Part shown: positions 1 to 8,521 of the stretch, one piece after another
Position numbering within the stretch: the first letter of the stretch is position 1
Layout: every line of letters starts with the position of its first letter
DNA from: Actinomycetes bacterium
Lineage (GTDB): Bacteria > Actinomycetota > Acidimicrobiia > Acidimicrobiales > Acidimicrobiaceae
DNA: 40,205 nt
Reading direction: 5' to 3'
Assembly: GCA_021803345.1 (NCBI GenBank)
Contig: JAJZLS010000018.1
Location: 1-40,205, forward strand
Position numbers and translations under genes: made by a program
Notes under the pieces: model-generated
Told to the model about the DNA's origin: nothing
The model's database searches: none
Seen by the model: only the letters and a program-made list of their open reading frames with translations

Positions 1-380
1 TTCATCTAGGGTTTTAAGGCCATTTAATTAAAAGATTTCGTGCCGGTGTGCAAACTTACTGGATTTACCTAAGCAATTTGTATGCAAACTGGTGTGAGAA
101 ATTGATTTATCTATTACTGATTCTTGATAAATGTAATCGTCAGTGGATGGCGTGAGAAAGAATTGCCCTGGTTTTCCTAACTGGAGGGAATTCCCGATAT
201 TTAGGAGAAATTATTTCGATTTCTGCAATAATTAACCAAGTTTTCCCTGATAGTTTGAACCGGGGAAGAGTTTTCGGGTGATACGTGGTTCAGAGTTTAT
301 AAGCGACGAGGGATGGGAAAGCGAAGTTTCTTCTCTAGTTTCCACGCGTTCCGATGGTTTTGATAGGGAGATTACTGATT
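1..380. other. Intergenic stretch before the GH32-like gene
   Basis: No open reading frame with codon structure, tRNA or convincing repeat is seen in the first 380 bases on either strand. The stretch is AT-rich and probably holds the promoter of the glycosidase gene, but I cannot point to clear -35/-10 boxes. The only useful signal is a GGGAG at 366-370, ten bases before the preferred GTG start of the next gene. Confidence 0.4.
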
Positions 381-1394
381 GTGCTGCAGCTAGAAGATAC
401 TTGGACTTGGGATTTTTGGATCGCCGATACCGGTAAAGAATATCATATATATTTTCTCAGGGCATCGAAGGTATTTCACTCCCCTGACGGTAGGCACGAT
501 ATAGTCAGAAATCCAGATGATCGCCACATTGGGACTTCTGTGGGTCATGCAGTATCGACAGACTTATTCAACTGGACAGTTTGTGAAGATATAATGCACC
601 CGTCGCCGGAGGGTTCTCCAAGTAGTTTTGATGACATGTCGCATTGGACTGGTTCAGTGCTAAAAGGACCCGACGAGCTGTGGTACATGTTTTATACCGG
701 GATTTGCAAGGATGAAGGTGGGCTGATACAGCGAATTGGTTTGAAGACCTCTTCCGATCTCTACACTTGGGACAGCAGACCCGATTTTAACGTCATCAGT
801 GCAGATCCCCGCCTTTATGAGAAGCTCGGTGAATCGACCTGGCCAAACGAGACCTGGAGAGATCCTTGGGTATTCCCAGACCCCGACGGGCATGGCTGGC
901 ACATGTACATAACTGCCAGGTCGAAAGACGGCGTAGTTGATGATAGAGGCGTGGTGGGCCACGCAGTTTCCAATGACTTGATGGATTGGGAAATTCAACC
1001 CGCACTTAGTAGTGCTGGTGGAGGATTTGGGGATCTGGAAGTTACTCAGATAAACGTTGTTAACGGTAGACCGGTATTGCTTTTTTCATGCCTTCGGCGA
1101 GAGTTTTCTGCAGTGCGGAAGGCTGCAGGGGAAAAGGGCGGCGGAGAAGGTGGCGTTTGGGCGGTTCCGGCGGAATCGGTGGTTGCGCAGTTTGATATAA
1201 TGAATGCTCAGCTGCTCACGAATCACGAGCTGTATGCGGGGCGGCTAATCCAAGACAGAAATTCACAGTGGCTATTACTTGCTTTTGCAAATGACGACGA
1301 TGATGGTAACTTTGTAGGCCACCTGGCCGATCCTTACTCGGTAAACTGGCAGCAGGATGGCACTCTATCAATTAAGCCAATGGTTGCGCCTTAG
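381..1394 (+). CDS. GH32/GH68-like five-bladed beta-propeller glycoside hydrolase
   Basis: This is a probable sucrose/fructan-type glycosidase of the GH32/GH43/GH68 superfamily, 337 aa from the GTG at 381. The start reads VLQLEDTWTWDFW, matching the usual N-terminus of these actinobacterial proteins, and D11 in WDFW sits where the nucleophile aspartate lies. RDPWVF at 160-165 is the RDP transition-state motif, and GDLEV with E220 is a candidate acid/base. The repeated pattern 'GHAVS(T/N)DL..W' at two places fits successive propeller blades. There is no signal peptide, so it is probably cytoplasmic. An ATG at 354 would add nine residues but has no ribosome site, whereas GGGAG precedes 381. It stands alone, with its own promoter presumed upstream and hrcA 160 bp downstream under separate control. 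The substrate cannot be told from sequence; the family assignment is fairly firm. Confidence 0.8.
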   Translation: MLQLEDTWTWDFWIADTGKEYHIYFLRASKVFHSPDGRHDIVRNPDDRHIGTSVGHAVSTDLFNWTVCEDIMHPSPEGSPSSFDDMSHWTGSVLKGPDELWYMFYTGICKDEGGLIQRIGLKTSSDLYTWDSRPDFNVISADPRLYEKLGESTWPNETWRDPWVFPDPDGHGWHMYITARSKDGVVDDRGVVGHAVSNDLMDWEIQPALSSAGGGFGDLEVTQINVVNGRPVLLFSCLRREFSAVRKAAGEKGGGEGGVWAVPAESVVAQFDIMNAQLLTNHELYAGRLIQDRNSQWLLLAFANDDDDGNFVGHLADPYSVNWQQDGTLSIKPMVAP

Positions 1395-1472
1395 TTATGC
1401 TGGTCATAGGTGGACTTGTCTGAGGTTGGAAGGCTAGTCATATTGAGACTTTGCCGTTCGGATCTTATCTCC

Positions 1473-1500
1473 TTGTGATTAATTGTGTATTTCGTATTCG
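1473..1500 (+). promoter_or_regulatory. Possible promoter of hrcA-dnaJ
   Basis: TTGTGA at 1473-1478 and TATTCG at 1495-1500 are separated by 16 bases and lie directly before the CIRCE operator, which is where a HrcA-repressed promoter is expected. The -10 match is weak, so this rests mainly on position. Confidence 0.3.
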
Positions 1501-1527
1501 TTAGCACTCACTAGAATAGAGTGCTAT
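1501..1527 (+). promoter_or_regulatory. CIRCE operator (HrcA-binding inverted repeat)
   Basis: TTAGCACTC, nine bases, then GAGTGCTAT. This is the classical CIRCE element (TTAGCACTC-N9-GAGTGCTAA) with only the last base changed. It lies 28 bases before hrcA, so the HrcA made by this operon should repress its own synthesis together with dnaJ, relieved on heat or misfolding stress. Confidence 0.95.
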
Positions 1528-1554
1528 AAGTGATTTGTAGAAAAGGGCGGATAT

Positions 1555-2571
1555 ATGTCAGGTTCTATGGATGACAGAAAAGCCGCTATTTTGAGAGCGG
1601 TAGTTGATGAGTACGTGCAACTTGCAGAACCCGTTGGTTCTACTCACATATCCCGTCTGTCTGGGATAAATGTTTCATCTGCGACTATTCGAAATGAAAT
1701 GAACTACCTGGAGCAGGAAGGGTACCTGATCCAGCCTCACACGAGCGCGGGGAGAATTCCAACTGACAAGGGTTACAGATATTACGTAGATACTTTTGTC
1801 AAAGATGCCAATAATTCAGATATGCCAGAGATTCAGAGTATTGAGGAATTTTTTACTAAAGCCCACGGTGCATTGGCTGAGATGTTCAGTGATACGTCTC
1901 GTTTGCTAACCAACCTGACAAACTATGCTGCAGTGGTCACGGGTCCGGATCCGGAGACAGTAAGAATAAGGTCGGTCCAGCTGGTTTCATTAGGTCCCAA
2001 AAGAATTCTTCTACTAATGGTCGACTCCAAAGGCGTGGTAAGCAAGAAATCTTTGGAGGTTCAGCAGGAAATCGATGAACTGGAATTAGAAAAGGTGTCT
2101 AATTTCTTGACCAGGAATTTGAGAGGGAGTGTTGTGGGATCTTTGTCCGACCTTCCATTAGTGGAGAATCCTCAACTTGATAATCTATGTGAGCTTGCAT
2201 TTTCAATGCTCAAGGAGTTCAAGTCTGAAAACAGCGAGGTATACATAGAGGGAGCTTCCAAGGTGGCAAACGCATTTGATGCGGTTGACACGGTTAGAAA
2301 AGTTTTAGCAACTTTGGAACAACACTTTTTGGTAGTAACTTTAATTCGCGATGTTTTAGCCAGAGGAAGAAACGTTGGTATTGGGACTGAGCTTGGAATT
2401 CCTCCATTGGCTGAGTGTTCGGTTGTGGTATCACCCTATATTGTCGAAGGTGAGCAGGTAGGCTCTATAGGGTTAGTTGGACCAACTCGAATGAACTACC
2501 CCAAAGTGTTGGCTGCGGTTAATCTTGTAAGTACGGGTTTAGGCAAGAGATTGAGTGAGGGCAGAGGTTAG
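1555..2571 (+). CDS. hrcA: Heat-inducible transcription repressor HrcA
   Basis: 338-aa repressor of class I heat-shock genes; it binds CIRCE elements as a dimer and its activity depends on GroE in characterised bacteria. The N-terminal winged helix is visible (residues about 5-70: AAILRAVVDEYVQ, then TIRNEMNYLEQEGYL and HTSAGRIPTDKGYRYYVD), followed by the GAF-like dimerisation domain and a C-terminal segment with SVVVSPY and the IGLVGPTRMNYPKV motif typical of HrcA. Length is normal. AAAGGGCGG precedes the ATG. A CIRCE element sits just upstream, so it is autoregulated. Its stop overlaps the dnaJ start by one base (TAGTG), indicating a translationally coupled hrcA-dnaJ pair. Confidence 0.97.
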   Translation: MSGSMDDRKAAILRAVVDEYVQLAEPVGSTHISRLSGINVSSATIRNEMNYLEQEGYLIQPHTSAGRIPTDKGYRYYVDTFVKDANNSDMPEIQSIEEFFTKAHGALAEMFSDTSRLLTNLTNYAAVVTGPDPETVRIRSVQLVSLGPKRILLLMVDSKGVVSKKSLEVQQEIDELELEKVSNFLTRNLRGSVVGSLSDLPLVENPQLDNLCELAFSMLKEFKSENSEVYIEGASKVANAFDAVDTVRKVLATLEQHFLVVTLIRDVLARGRNVGIGTELGIPPLAECSVVVSPYIVEGEQVGSIGLVGPTRMNYPKVLAAVNLVSTGLGKRLSEGRG

Positions 2572-3689
2572 TGCCGAAAGATTATTACAGCCTTTTAGGT
2601 ATATCCAGGAATGCATCCGACGATGAAATTAAAAAGGCTTATCGTCGTCTGGCCCGTGAACTGCACCCCGACGCGAATGGTGGCGACAAAGAGTTAGAAA
2701 ACAGGTTTAAGGAAATTACCACAGCTTACGAAACTCTTCGAGACCCAGAAAAAAGACGAATTTACGATGCCTATGGGGAAGATGGCCTAAGAGGCGGGAT
2801 GGGAGACACAGGCCCATTTGGCTCCGGTATGGGTGATATATTCGAAACTTTCTTTGGCTCGGCCTTTGGAGGTGGATTTTCTAATCAAAGGACTGGTCCC
2901 CAGAGAGGTGCGGATACCGAGGTATTTGTAGATCTCGCATTTACTGAAGCGGTGTTTGGTGTCCAGAAAGAGGTCAGTGTACGCTTACCGGTGACCTGTG
3001 GAACGTGTTCAGGATCCGGTGCCAAACCAGGTACAACTTCGAGTACCTGCCCTGTTTGCAATGGGGCAGGTCAGGTTCGCAGGGTTGCCCAGTCTATCTT
3101 GGGCAGAATGGTCACAACTGCACCATGCGATCGTTGCCGGGGAGAGGGAACTGTCATAACTACTCCGTGTCCTGATTGTAGAGGCGAAGGACGGCGGACG
3201 GAGGAGCGAAATTACTCAGTTGAGATTCCTGCTGGAGTGGATCACGGTTCGACACTTCGACTTGCAGGCCGTGGCCCAGCTGGACCAAGAGGAGGCCGTC
3301 CAGGAGATCTTTACGTTCAAATTCGGGTTAAGCCCCATCCTCGATTTACAAGGGATGGCAATGACCTGCACTGCGAGTTACATTTGGCGCTTACTCAGGC
3401 TGTTTTAGGCGCAGCGCTAAAATTTGAGACTTTAGATGGGGTGGAAGACCTGGTCATACCCCAAGGGACTCAGCCTGGAACTCAGTTTAGGCTGCGATCC
3501 CGTGGTGTCCCTGATGTCAGGGGTGGCAACAAGAGGGGCGATTTGATAGTGACTGTGGTGGTAGAGATTCCTACTCATCTCGATGGAGAGCAGGAGGATC
3601 TATTTAGGAAGATAGCTGAATTACGGGGCGAAGACGTAAGCGATCGTGATCACGGCATTTTTTCCAAGATAAAGTCGGCATTTAAATAA
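2571..3689 (+). CDS. dnaJ: Chaperone protein DnaJ (type I Hsp40)
   Basis: 372-aa co-chaperone that delivers unfolded clients to DnaK and stimulates its ATPase. All type I parts are present: J domain with H32-P33-D34, a Gly/Phe-rich linker about 70-107, four zinc repeats (CGTCSGSG at C143/C146, CPVCNGAG at C160/C163, CDRCRGEG at C186/C189, CPDCRGEG at C200/C203), and the C-terminal substrate domains. The start is GTG, sharing a base with the hrcA stop, so it is co-transcribed under CIRCE control. dnaK and grpE are not in this window; this hrcA-linked dnaJ is probably the second DnaJ that many actinobacteria carry beside a dnaK-grpE-dnaJ locus. Confidence 0.97.
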   Translation: MPKDYYSLLGISRNASDDEIKKAYRRLARELHPDANGGDKELENRFKEITTAYETLRDPEKRRIYDAYGEDGLRGGMGDTGPFGSGMGDIFETFFGSAFGGGFSNQRTGPQRGADTEVFVDLAFTEAVFGVQKEVSVRLPVTCGTCSGSGAKPGTTSSTCPVCNGAGQVRRVAQSILGRMVTTAPCDRCRGEGTVITTPCPDCRGEGRRTEERNYSVEIPAGVDHGSTLRLAGRGPAGPRGGRPGDLYVQIRVKPHPRFTRDGNDLHCELHLALTQAVLGAALKFETLDGVEDLVIPQGTQPGTQFRLRSRGVPDVRGGNKRGDLIVTVVVEIPTHLDGEQEDLFRKIAELRGEDVSDRDHGIFSKIKSAFK

Positions 3690-3693
3690 TTCT

Positions 3694-4434
3694 GTGCATA
3701 AGGATTTCAACCGGCCGATGCTACCTCAAGCAGGAATTGCCCATGTATTGATCGAGGATCTGGAGTCGCCAGAGGTCGGCTTAGATGATCAGTACCACCT
3801 GGGAGTCGTCCGCAGGCTTAAAAGCGGAGATCTTATAACTCTCGGTGATGGGAAAGGACGATGGCGTCAAGCAACCTTAAGTATCGTGGCTCAAGGGAGA
3901 AGGTTCAAGGGGATTGTCCTTAGCAATTTAGGTGAAATTTTTACTGAACCGCGACTTTCGCCAAGAATCGTGATTGCACTAACGGTACCTGCGCTAGATC
4001 GCGCAAGCTGGGCAGTACAGAAAATGACGGAACTTGGAGTGGACGAAATCCACTTTTTACATTCAAATTATTCATCTACCCGGAGTGAGGGTCTGGACGT
4101 ATCGGGCAAAGAGTTTCAGAAGCTGGCGAGGGTGATGCGAGAAGCAGCTATGCAATCGCGCGCTGCATATTTGCCCGAATTATTTCCGATTGTAAGTTTC
4201 CGGGATTTTGTGCAGAATCACTCGGAGTGTATATTATGCACATATGGGGCTGCTGATGTTCCAGACCCTGATTTTCCGGTTATTATCGGGCCAGAAGGGG
4301 GATTTTCTGATGAAGAGCTGGAAATGGTTCCGAAACATGCATCTCTCTCAGGAAATATATTGAGATCGGAGACCGCAGCGGTAGCAGCTTCTGCATATTT
4401 GACAATGAAACGTTTTACATCCTCTAATCTCTGA
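3694..4434 (+). CDS. rsmE: 16S rRNA m3U1498 methyltransferase RsmE
   Basis: 246-aa SPOUT-family methyltransferase that puts N3-methyl on U1498 of 16S rRNA using SAM. The trefoil-knot SAM site is clear near the C-terminus: IIGPEGGFSDEEL followed by ILRSETAAVAA, both hallmarks of RsmE. The N-terminal PUA-like domain contains HLGVVRRLKSGDLITLGDG. Length is normal. It starts with GTG four bases after dnaJ, in the hrcA-dnaJ-rsmE order that is common in bacteria, so it is probably the last gene of the heat-shock transcript. Confidence 0.93.
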   Translation: MHKDFNRPMLPQAGIAHVLIEDLESPEVGLDDQYHLGVVRRLKSGDLITLGDGKGRWRQATLSIVAQGRRFKGIVLSNLGEIFTEPRLSPRIVIALTVPALDRASWAVQKMTELGVDEIHFLHSNYSSTRSEGLDVSGKEFQKLARVMREAAMQSRAAYLPELFPIVSFRDFVQNHSECILCTYGAADVPDPDFPVIIGPEGGFSDEELEMVPKHASLSGNILRSETAAVAASAYLTMKRFTSSNL

Positions 4435-4519
4435 GTGGGAATTTATTGCCGCCGTAATGACACTGTAAGTGATGGAATAAAATAAACAGATTGACTTTAT
4501 GTGGTTACCGACTAGAAAT

Positions 4520-5113
4520 ATGGCTGTGGACGAAGATCAAATATCAGAAGGTTATGCACGCAAGGTGGGCTCCAGACTTCGTTCTGTCAGGAAGCAGATG
4601 CACCTATCATTGCATGCAGTTGAAGCTGCTTCACGCCAAGAATTTAAGGCAAGTGTCTTGGGCGCCTATGAACGCGGAGAGCGGTCTATTTCAGTTCCCC
4701 GGCTTCAAAGACTCGCCGAACTCTACGATGTTCCAGTCGATCAGTTGCTGCCTAAGGATACCGCACCTAAGGCGTTGATAGTGCCCTTGAGAAATGTTTT
4801 CCCCACAATAAAGGAAGGGGAAGAGAGGGTTGAGTCATTTACGGTCAACGGAGTAGATGAGAGAAAAACTCAGGTGGCAGACCCGGGTATAAAGGTTACC
4901 GTTGATTTAGTGAAATTGAACCTTTTGGAAGGTCCGGAGAAGGAGATTCTGAGGCGGTATCTTTCCATGATCCAGGTTCAGAGGCAGGATTTTAACGGGC
5001 GCATGATCACCATTAGACATGAGGATCTAAAAGTTATAGCGTGTCTGTTCGAGCTCACTGTGGAAGAGATGGTTCGAAGGCTCGAAGAATTAGATTTACG
5101 GATTGTCAATTAG
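4520..5113 (+). CDS. bldD: BldD-like DNA-binding regulator with c-di-GMP signature
   Basis: Helix-turn-helix regulator of the BldD family, which in Streptomyces represses development genes when dimerised by cyclic di-GMP. Residues about 12-80 form an XRE-type HTH (KVGSRLRSVRKQMHLSLHAVE, with GAYERGERSISVPRLQRLAELY close to BldD). The C-terminal domain carries RQD-X8-RHED, the counterpart of the BldD signature RGD-X8-RQDD, with both arginines and both aspartates kept. About 40 extra residues separate the two domains compared with Streptomyces. The start is uncertain: ATG at 4520 (197 aa) or in-frame ATG at 4499; neither has a ribosome site, and a TTGACT (4491-4496) plus TAGAAA (4513-4518) could make a short-leader or leaderless transcript. 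hemW follows after 56 bp. Confidence 0.85.
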   Translation: MAVDEDQISEGYARKVGSRLRSVRKQMHLSLHAVEAASRQEFKASVLGAYERGERSISVPRLQRLAELYDVPVDQLLPKDTAPKALIVPLRNVFPTIKEGEERVESFTVNGVDERKTQVADPGIKVTVDLVKLNLLEGPEKEILRRYLSMIQVQRQDFNGRMITIRHEDLKVIACLFELTVEEMVRRLEELDLRIVN

Positions 5114-5169
5114 GCTGATTTCGAGGCTTCGTGATCGCATCGATACGATAGAGGTCTAGGGTTAATTTC

Positions 5170-6306
5170 ATGTCCAGTCGCTTTGGGCTTTACGTTCATG
5201 TTCCCTTTTGTTCAAAACGGTGCGATTATTGCGCCTTTGCTACTTGGACCGATGCCGAGCAATCGTATCGCAGGTATTTTCAATCTGTACTCAAGGAGTA
5301 CAGACACCGTAAAGATATGAGTGATCTTGCCGCGGCGACATCGCTGTATTTTGGTGGCGGAACCCCGTCGTTGGTGCCGCCTGAATATTTGGGAATGCTG
5401 ATCGATAATCTGGAAGTTGAAGAAGATGCAGAGATCACCGTTGAGTGCAATCCGGAATCAACAACCCTAAAGAAACTTGCAGCTTATAAAAGTTTTGGGG
5501 TGAACAGGATCTCGTTCGGTCTTCAGAGCATGTCGTCAGATACTTTGCGAACACTTGGAAGAGATCACGATTCGGGCCAGATATTTAAAGCCATCGATTC
5601 ATTAGGGGAAGCAGGTTTTGAGGATTATTCAGTTGATCTTATATATGGAGCATCCGGAGAAAGTCTCAAAACTTTAGAGGATTCAATTAATACGGTTATG
5701 AATTTTCCACTACCTCCGACTCACATTTCTGCATATGCTCTTACTGTTGAACAGGGAACCCCTCTTTCTAAAGATTTGACTAGATATCCGGATGAGGATA
5801 TTCAGGCTGATGCCTACGATCTGATTGACCAGATGCTTGAGAGTTTCGGATTTAAGTGGTACGAGATTTCAAATTGGGCGAAGCAAGGTAGGCATTCCAG
5901 ACATAATTGGAACTACTGGATGCAAGGGGAGTATCTTGGGTTAGGTTGCTCTGCTCACTCACATTTGAAGTTCAATCGCACCTGGAATATATTCAACTAC
6001 CAGCGTTATATGGATGCGGTGAGTACATCTACGCTGGCGATAGCGGGAAGTCGGCAAACTATGCCCGCTGACAGAATTTTAGAGGGTCTGGAGTTGCTTG
6101 TCAGAACCAGGCTTGGAGTGCCAGCCGACTCTTTTACAAGTACCGTAGATATCGGGCATCTCTTAGGTAGCGAACAAGACACCCTTCGCCTTACCCGGGA
6201 GGGTAGGCGGCTCGCAAATCAGGTTAGCATCAGACTTGATCCGTCATTGATCGATTCGTCGAGGATTACTAGCTTGCAAAGCCGAGATCCCTGGTCTAAT
6301 ATTTGA
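5170..6306 (+). CDS. hemW: Radical SAM protein HemW (coproporphyrinogen-III-oxidase-like)
   Basis: 378-aa radical SAM enzyme of the HemN/HemW family. The 4Fe-4S motif C14-x3-C18-x2-C21 in VPFCSKRCDYCAF is intact, followed by the SAM-contact GGGTPS and a HemW-type C-terminal domain. The C-x3-C-x2-C motif without the extra cysteine of HemN, and the length near 380 aa, favour HemW, a heme chaperone, over true coproporphyrinogen dehydrogenase HemN. HemW lies near hrcA-dnaJ in many Gram-positive genomes, which agrees with the context. It ends about 215 bp before the convergent Ehr operon. Confidence 0.92.
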   Translation: MSSRFGLYVHVPFCSKRCDYCAFATWTDAEQSYRRYFQSVLKEYRHRKDMSDLAAATSLYFGGGTPSLVPPEYLGMLIDNLEVEEDAEITVECNPESTTLKKLAAYKSFGVNRISFGLQSMSSDTLRTLGRDHDSGQIFKAIDSLGEAGFEDYSVDLIYGASGESLKTLEDSINTVMNFPLPPTHISAYALTVEQGTPLSKDLTRYPDEDIQADAYDLIDQMLESFGFKWYEISNWAKQGRHSRHNWNYWMQGEYLGLGCSAHSHLKFNRTWNIFNYQRYMDAVSTSTLAIAGSRQTMPADRILEGLELLVRTRLGVPADSFTSTVDIGHLLGSEQDTLRLTREGRRLANQVSIRLDPSLIDSSRITSLQSRDPWSNI

Positions 6307-6473
6307 AATTCCCAGACGACCAGAAGCCCGGGATAACAATGGAAAAACCGGGAGACTTTTTAGGGCGGTCTATTTTGATTCATGAGTAGGGTAATCGGTA
6401 TCTGTAACTATGGCCGGTGCCTCATCTTTACAGTCAACGCCATAGGCAGCTGTGAAAAAGAGCTGGTTTTCGA

Positions 6474-6496
6474 CTTAGTGTGATTCTTTCACTAAG
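6474..6496. terminator. Inverted repeat between convergent genes, possible terminator
   Basis: CTTAGTG at 6474-6480 and CACTAAG at 6490-6496 form a perfect 7-bp stem with a nine-base loop in the gap between hemW (+) and the Ehr operon (-). It is 24 bases past the operon's last stop codon. No clean T-run follows on either strand, so an intrinsic terminator is only likely by position. Confidence 0.4.
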
Positions 6497-6520
6497 ACGG
6501 CTGCAATCAAGAGTGCGACG

Positions 6521-8521
6521 TCAAACAGATATTGCTATCACGAGAATGACTAGAAGCATCAATCCGATGTAAAGAAGGTACAGATTCATAGAACCCATTT
6601 GTATGACAGATGCTTTTTTTGCCAACCATTTGACTATCTTTACAGCTGGAGAAAATATGAGCGGTCCAAATATTGGTGCTTCAGAGTATTCAAAATTTAT
6701 CTGTTTTACAAAGTATCCTTTTGAGTTCCCGTTTGACTGAGCTACTGTAGTTGGCCTGTAGATGAAACTGTAGAACTGCCTTAGTGCGTTGGAAAATACG
6801 AGTGCAGTTGTGTTGCTCCGGGTGGGAACCTTTTCAAGCCCGTGAGCCCAAAGTGGTACTTTCCGGTACTTGTTTAGACCGCTTTTGCGCAACCAAATGA
6901 GCCCGAGTGGGATAAGGGCCAGTAGTCCTCCTGTGACAGCAAGAAGGAGTGGGGAAATGAATGCAAAGCTTGACGACAAGGGTACCAGAAGAACACCGTT
7001 TACCATGTCCTGAACCGCTTTAGGATATGGTGGCCAGTCAGATAGCTTGAGTAGTTTAATCCACCAAATCATGCCTAAAGAGTAAATAAGTGCGAACATG
7101 CCAAGGCCAAGCACAACATGGGGCCTAATGCTTTCAACTTTTTGCAGTTGACCAGGCAATATTTTTGGATTCGCTCTGGGTTTTCCAAGGAGACCAACTC
7201 CAATCAGTTTCACCATCGTTGCCAATGACACGGCAGCAGTCAGAGCGATTCCTGCCCCTCCTAACGCCAAGGCGACTTTACCGACGTTGTTTGTAATCTG
7301 AAAGCTGTGGAATACAGTCTGGAAAATATACCACTCTGTAACAAATCCTGCCATCGGTGGTAAAGCGGATAGGCTAATACCGGAAAGAATGGCACCAAGT
7401 CCAAGGCTCCAGGGAGCCTGCGAAAGAGCGTCATGTTGGGTAATTTCGTAAGTGCCGGCATTGTGGTGGATGTGATCGGCGGTAACCATTAGCGAGCCTT
7501 TGGCAAGCGAGTGTCCTCCTAGATGCAAAAGCCCGACTATGAAGGCCATGGTGGCGAGCTCGTTTAGACCAGCCGAGCGAAATATCAGGGACGTTCCGAG
7601 AGCGGCTACAGCCAGGCCAGCATTTTCAGCAGTTGAAAAGGAGAGGAGTTTCCTCCAGTCGCTCTGCTGAAATCCGTAAAGTATGCTAAGTATTGCGGAA
7701 ATCACGCCCAAAGCGACTAAAAGGATCCCAAATTCGATCGGGGCCTTTGATTTTGGCATCCACTTCAAAACTGATCTTGCAAGGGCAAACCAGGTGACGT
7801 TCAACACTATTCCCGAGAGTATTGCCCCTGATGCTCCGCGTCCACTTGAGTATGCAGCAGGGTACCATTCGTAAAATGGGAGTATGCCCAGCTTGGCACC
7901 AAATCCAATAATAAACAGCACTCCAATACCCACGCTTGCGGGGGTGGAGAAGCTCACCCAGGAGGAAGCAAATGAACTAAAGCTGGGATTGGTTGCTCCC
8001 AGGAATAGGATCCCAAGAAATAGTGCAATGCTTCCAACTTCAAGGAGTGAGAGCATAAACAGGTTGGAGGTTCCTGCCTCAAGCCTACTTGTTCTATTGT
8101 CGCTCATAAGGAGATATGCGCCACCGAGACTCATAATTTCCCAGGCTATTAAAAAAGATATCCCATCTCCAAGGCAGGCAACACCGATAGCTCCCAATAT
8201 GGTTATCGAAGCAGCCGCAAACCATTGATTATCATGCTGACGATTTTGAACTGTAATACCTGCGAGCAGGGCTGGTATCAATCCGAACAGCATGAGCCAA
8301 GCCGCCGATGGGTTAATGCGGAACTGGATTTCCCCTCCGGCGCTCAGCAGCAAGTCGAACTGGCTGGTTCCGGATGGAAGACTTGACCCGGTACCAAAAA
8401 TAAGAACAATAATTCCTAAAAGAAAAAAACTTTTAGATAAATGCGATGGTTTGGGCAAAAATGCACAAGGGATTGAAGCAACCAGCAGGCAACACCCTAT
8501 GAGTACCAGGTCATTACTCAT
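6521..8521 (-). CDS. HyfB/NuoL-like antiporter-type membrane subunit of Ehr-like complex
   Basis: 666-aa polytopic membrane protein of the Mrp-antiporter/NuoL family, closest in layout to HyfB/HycC of hydrogenase-4 and formate hydrogenlyase. The ion-translocation residues can be followed: E128 in FLIAWEIMSLGG (TM5), K210 in GFGAKLGILPFYEWYP (TM7) and the H333/H337/K341 group in LHLGGHSLAKGSLM. About 14-16 hydrophobic segments run through it, with a long cytoplasmic loop near 540-590 and a last helix at the C-terminus. It should form one proton or sodium channel of the membrane arm. The ATG overlaps the stop of the ferredoxin/NuoB gene by eight bases, so it is translated with it; it is the last gene of the operon. 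Only two antiporter-like subunits are present, with no HyfD. Confidence 0.88.
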   Translation of the reverse strand: MSNDLVLIGCCLLVASIPCAFLPKPSHLSKSFFLLGIIVLIFGTGSSLPSGTSQFDLLLSAGGEIQFRINPSAAWLMLFGLIPALLAGITVQNRQHDNQWFAAASITILGAIGVACLGDGISFLIAWEIMSLGGAYLLMSDNRTSRLEAGTSNLFMLSLLEVGSIALFLGILFLGATNPSFSSFASSWVSFSTPASVGIGVLFIIGFGAKLGILPFYEWYPAAYSSGRGASGAILSGIVLNVTWFALARSVLKWMPKSKAPIEFGILLVALGVISAILSILYGFQQSDWRKLLSFSTAENAGLAVAALGTSLIFRSAGLNELATMAFIVGLLHLGGHSLAKGSLMVTADHIHHNAGTYEITQHDALSQAPWSLGLGAILSGISLSALPPMAGFVTEWYIFQTVFHSFQITNNVGKVALALGGAGIALTAAVSLATMVKLIGVGLLGKPRANPKILPGQLQKVESIRPHVVLGLGMFALIYSLGMIWWIKLLKLSDWPPYPKAVQDMVNGVLLVPLSSSFAFISPLLLAVTGGLLALIPLGLIWLRKSGLNKYRKVPLWAHGLEKVPTRSNTTALVFSNALRQFYSFIYRPTTVAQSNGNSKGYFVKQINFEYSEAPIFGPLIFSPAVKIVKWLAKKASVIQMGSMNLYLLYIGLMLLVILVIAISV

